From contig JAIOQD010000047.1 in NCBI GenBank assembly GCA_021413595.1, positions 1 through 8,112 on the forward strand: a DNA stretch of 8,112 nt, written 5' to 3'. The DNA is from Bacteroidota bacterium (lineage in GTDB: Bacteria > Bacteroidota > Bacteroidia > 2-12-FULL-35-15). Under the pieces are notes generated by a model. It worked only from the letters and a program-made list of their open reading frames with translations, ran no database searches and had not been told where the DNA came from. This document shows positions 6,258-8,112 of this stretch, one piece after another. The translations under genes and the position numbers were made by a program. Positions within the stretch are counted from its first letter, which is position 1. Every line of letters starts with the position of its first letter.

Positions 6258-8112
6258 TTATTCCTGGTAATAAACCCTTTTAACTCTCCTTGAAACATTA
6301 GTTAATATTTCATAAGGAATTGTACCTACATCCTTAGCAACCTCTGTGATTGGGTAGGCTTCACCAAAAACAATCACTTCATCATTTTCATTAGCATTGA
6401 TATCCGTTATGTCAATCATACACATATCCATGCACACATTGCCTATAATAGGAGCATACCGGCCATTTACTATCATTTTTCCTTTACCACCGCTTAGTTT
6501 ACGGCTCAACCCATCAGCATAACCAATTGGTACGGTTGCAATTTGAATGTCGCGGGTCGCAATTCCTCTTCGGCTATAACCAATAGTTTCGTTTGCGGGA
6601 ATGTTTTTTATTTGAGAAATGCTGGTTTTTAATGTGCTAACATTTTGTAATTGTGCTTGTTCCAAAGCACCCGCCCCAATGCCATATAACCCAATGCCCA
6701 GGCGTACCATATTAAATTGTGCATCGGGAAAACGGGTGATACCTGCCGAATTTAATATATGTTTCATGATAGGATAAGTGAAGTGTGATTTTATTTTTGC
6801 ACTCATCTCATTGAATTTTTTTATCTGTTGCCAAGTAAAATCATCGTGCTCGCTTTCGTCAGTTGCAGCTAAATGTGAAAAAACTGATTTTACGGTAAGG
6901 TGTTTATTGTTTTTGATGCGGACAATCAATTCATTTACTTCACCCTCATCAAAACCTAAGCGATGCATTCCTGTATCCAGCTTGATGTGTATGGGGATGG
7001 GCTGTTCACTGTCGTGCTCACTTCGTTTTAGGGTTTCTTCAAATAAACTTAATACACGGAAACTATAAATTTCGGGCTCCAGGTTGTATTGAAGCATGGA
7101 ATCATAACTTTGTTCTTCCGGGTTCATCACCATTATAGGCATGGTGATACCGGCCTTTCTCAATTCAATTCCTTCATCGGCATAAGCAACAGCTAAAAAA
7201 TCAACGCGATGAAACTGAAGTATATTGGCTATTTCAAAGCTTCCGCTTCCATACGAAAAAGCTTTTACCATCGCCATGATCTTGGTATCTGATTTTATTT
7301 TTCCACGAAAGTAATTCAGGTTGTGAACGATCGCATTCAAATTAATTTCCAATACAGTTTCATGTGCTTTTTGTTGAATAATTTTACTGATGGCTTCAAA
7401 GCCAAATGCGCGCGCACCTTTCAGTAAAATAGTTTCGTCACGGAAGAATGAATTATTGAACTCTTTTAAAAATTCATCGGTAGATCTGTAAAAAGTTTTT
7501 TCTACATCAAATTGTTTTGTTTGATTGGAAATACCGTCTCCAATTCCGATCAGGCGTGAAACACCCTTTTTATGGATCAACTCGGCCACCTCCTTGTAAA
7601 GTGTTTCTTCATTCCGTCCGCTTTGTAAAATATCCGAAAGTATCAATGTTTTCTTTGGGTGCTGTTTTTGCTGATTTAAAAAATCCAATGCTATTGCCAA
7701 TGAACCCAGGTCGGAATTATAACTATCGTTGATAATGGAGCAATTGTTAATGCCTTCTTTTAATTCCAATCGCATTGCAATAGGGCTCAAAAAGCGCATA
7801 CGCTCTGCAATCACAGGGTTTTCATAACCTAAATAAAGCAACATAGCCCAACAATGAATAGCGTTTTCGATACTTGCTTCATCGGTAAAAGGAATGTTAA
7901 TGTGTATGAAATCGTTTTTGTAGATCCCCTGTATTTTTGTATCGGCAACACCTTTGGTGATACGTCCTATTAATAGATCGGAGCGAAGTTTCCGTGACCA
8001 GGAAAAAACCTGAAGATCCTTAAACGCTTTGTTTATAGTTATTTCGCTATGTACTAATAAATAATCTTTGCAATAGATCAAAACCTCTGAGTTAACGAAA
8101 AGTTTTAATTTT
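6258..8112 (-). CDS. murF/alr: Bifunctional UDP-MurNAc-tripeptide:D-Ala-D-Ala ligase / alanine racemase (C-terminal 617 residues)
   Basis: The frame is open to the right edge, with KLKLFVNSEV encoded upstream of the TTG at 8079-8081. The true start and the MurF ATP-binding GTNGKT region are therefore outside, and the TTG is not the start. Numbered from that TTG, residues 1 to about 235 are the end of MurF, with NDSYNSD (118-124) and KGARAFGFE (221-229). Residues from about 243 to 607 are a complete fold-type III alanine racemase. It has the PLP lysine K273 in MVKAFSYG, the substrate-side HIKLDTGMHRLG (365-376), VRLGIGLYG (459-467), the catalytic Tyr521 in VPIGYADG, and CMDM (550-553). Alr interconverts L- and D-alanine; MurF ligates D-Ala-D-Ala to UDP-MurNAc-tripeptide. 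Both are cytosolic steps of peptidoglycan synthesis. The fusion is known in Bacteroidota, usually somewhat over 800 residues in total. The gene converges on the lamin-tail gene, with the MITE-like element between them. All racemase key residues are present. Confidence 0.95.
   Translation of the reverse strand, partial: KLKLFVNSEVLIYCKDYLLVHSEITINKAFKDLQVFSWSRKLRSDLLIGRITKGVADTKIQGIYKNDFIHINIPFTDEASIENAIHCWAMLLYLGYENPVIAERMRFLSPIAMRLELKEGINNCSIINDSYNSDLGSLAIALDFLNQQKQHPKKTLILSDILQSGRNEETLYKEVAELIHKKGVSRLIGIGDGISNQTKQFDVEKTFYRSTDEFLKEFNNSFFRDETILLKGARAFGFEAISKIIQQKAHETVLEINLNAIVHNLNYFRGKIKSDTKIMAMVKAFSYGSGSFEIANILQFHRVDFLAVAYADEGIELRKAGITMPIMVMNPEEQSYDSMLQYNLEPEIYSFRVLSLFEETLKRSEHDSEQPIPIHIKLDTGMHRLGFDEGEVNELIVRIKNNKHLTVKSVFSHLAATDESEHDDFTWQQIKKFNEMSAKIKSHFTYPIMKHILNSAGITRFPDAQFNMVRLGIGLYGIGAGALEQAQLQNVSTLKTSISQIKNIPANETIGYSRRGIATRDIQIATVPIGYADGLSRKLSGGKGKMIVNGRYAPIIGNVCMDMCMIDITDINANENDEVIVFGEAYPITEVAKDVGTIPYEILTNVSRRVKRVYYQE

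Noticed and set aside
6778..7732. Plus-strand frames opposite alr (6778-7068, 7517-7732)
   Set aside because: Antisense to conserved racemase/MurF coding sequence; Cys/Ser-rich products typical of shadow frames.
8079..8081. TTG as the start codon of the alanine racemase gene, giving a 607-residue protein
   Set aside because: The frame stays open for 10 more codons to the window edge, and the visible protein begins inside the MurF part. This is only where the window cuts the gene.

Overview
The window looks like a piece of a Bacteroidota (Bacteroidetes) chromosome. The evidence is an AT-rich sequence, two secreted proteins with C-terminal regions typical of the type IX secretion system (T9SS), a MurF-alanine racemase fusion characteristic of this phylum, a YidC N-terminus of the Bacteroidota type, and a promoter-like TAnnTTTG box. 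I cannot place it below phylum. No rRNA, tRNA, CRISPR array or transposase gene is visible.

Layout: (1) 1-122, minus strand, the first 40 codons of yidC, which runs off the left edge, with a TATCTTTG -7 box just upstream. (2) 123-378, an intergenic stretch ending in a perfect 23-bp-arm hairpin that terminates the next gene. (3) 379-1431, minus, a small secreted T9SS type A cargo protein of unknown function. (4) 1432-1717, intergenic, holding an imperfect inverted repeat. (5) 1718-2704, minus, asd (aspartate-semialdehyde dehydrogenase). (6) 2705-2970, a divergent promoter region. (7) 2971-6018, plus, a 1015-residue secreted modular protein built from three Ig-like/lamin-tail units, the middle one about 80 residues short. 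(8) 6019-6196, a 178-bp element with imperfect terminal inverted repeats, flanked by TAA direct repeats, one of which is the stop codon of the preceding gene. It contains two oppositely oriented copies of a 25-nt palindromic sequence. (9) 6258-8112, minus, murF/alr, whose N-terminal MurF part lies beyond the right edge.

Functionally, asd and murF/alr both feed cell-wall synthesis. Asd lies on the route to diaminopimelate and lysine. Alr makes D-alanine, and MurF adds D-Ala-D-Ala to the muramoyl tripeptide. YidC inserts membrane proteins. The two cargo proteins are exported by Sec and then probably T9SS. The genes do not form an obvious operon: each is separated by 239-286 bp and appears to have its own control signals. 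I see no clear new multi-gene system. The most unusual item is the small MITE-like element abutting the stop codon at 6016-6018.
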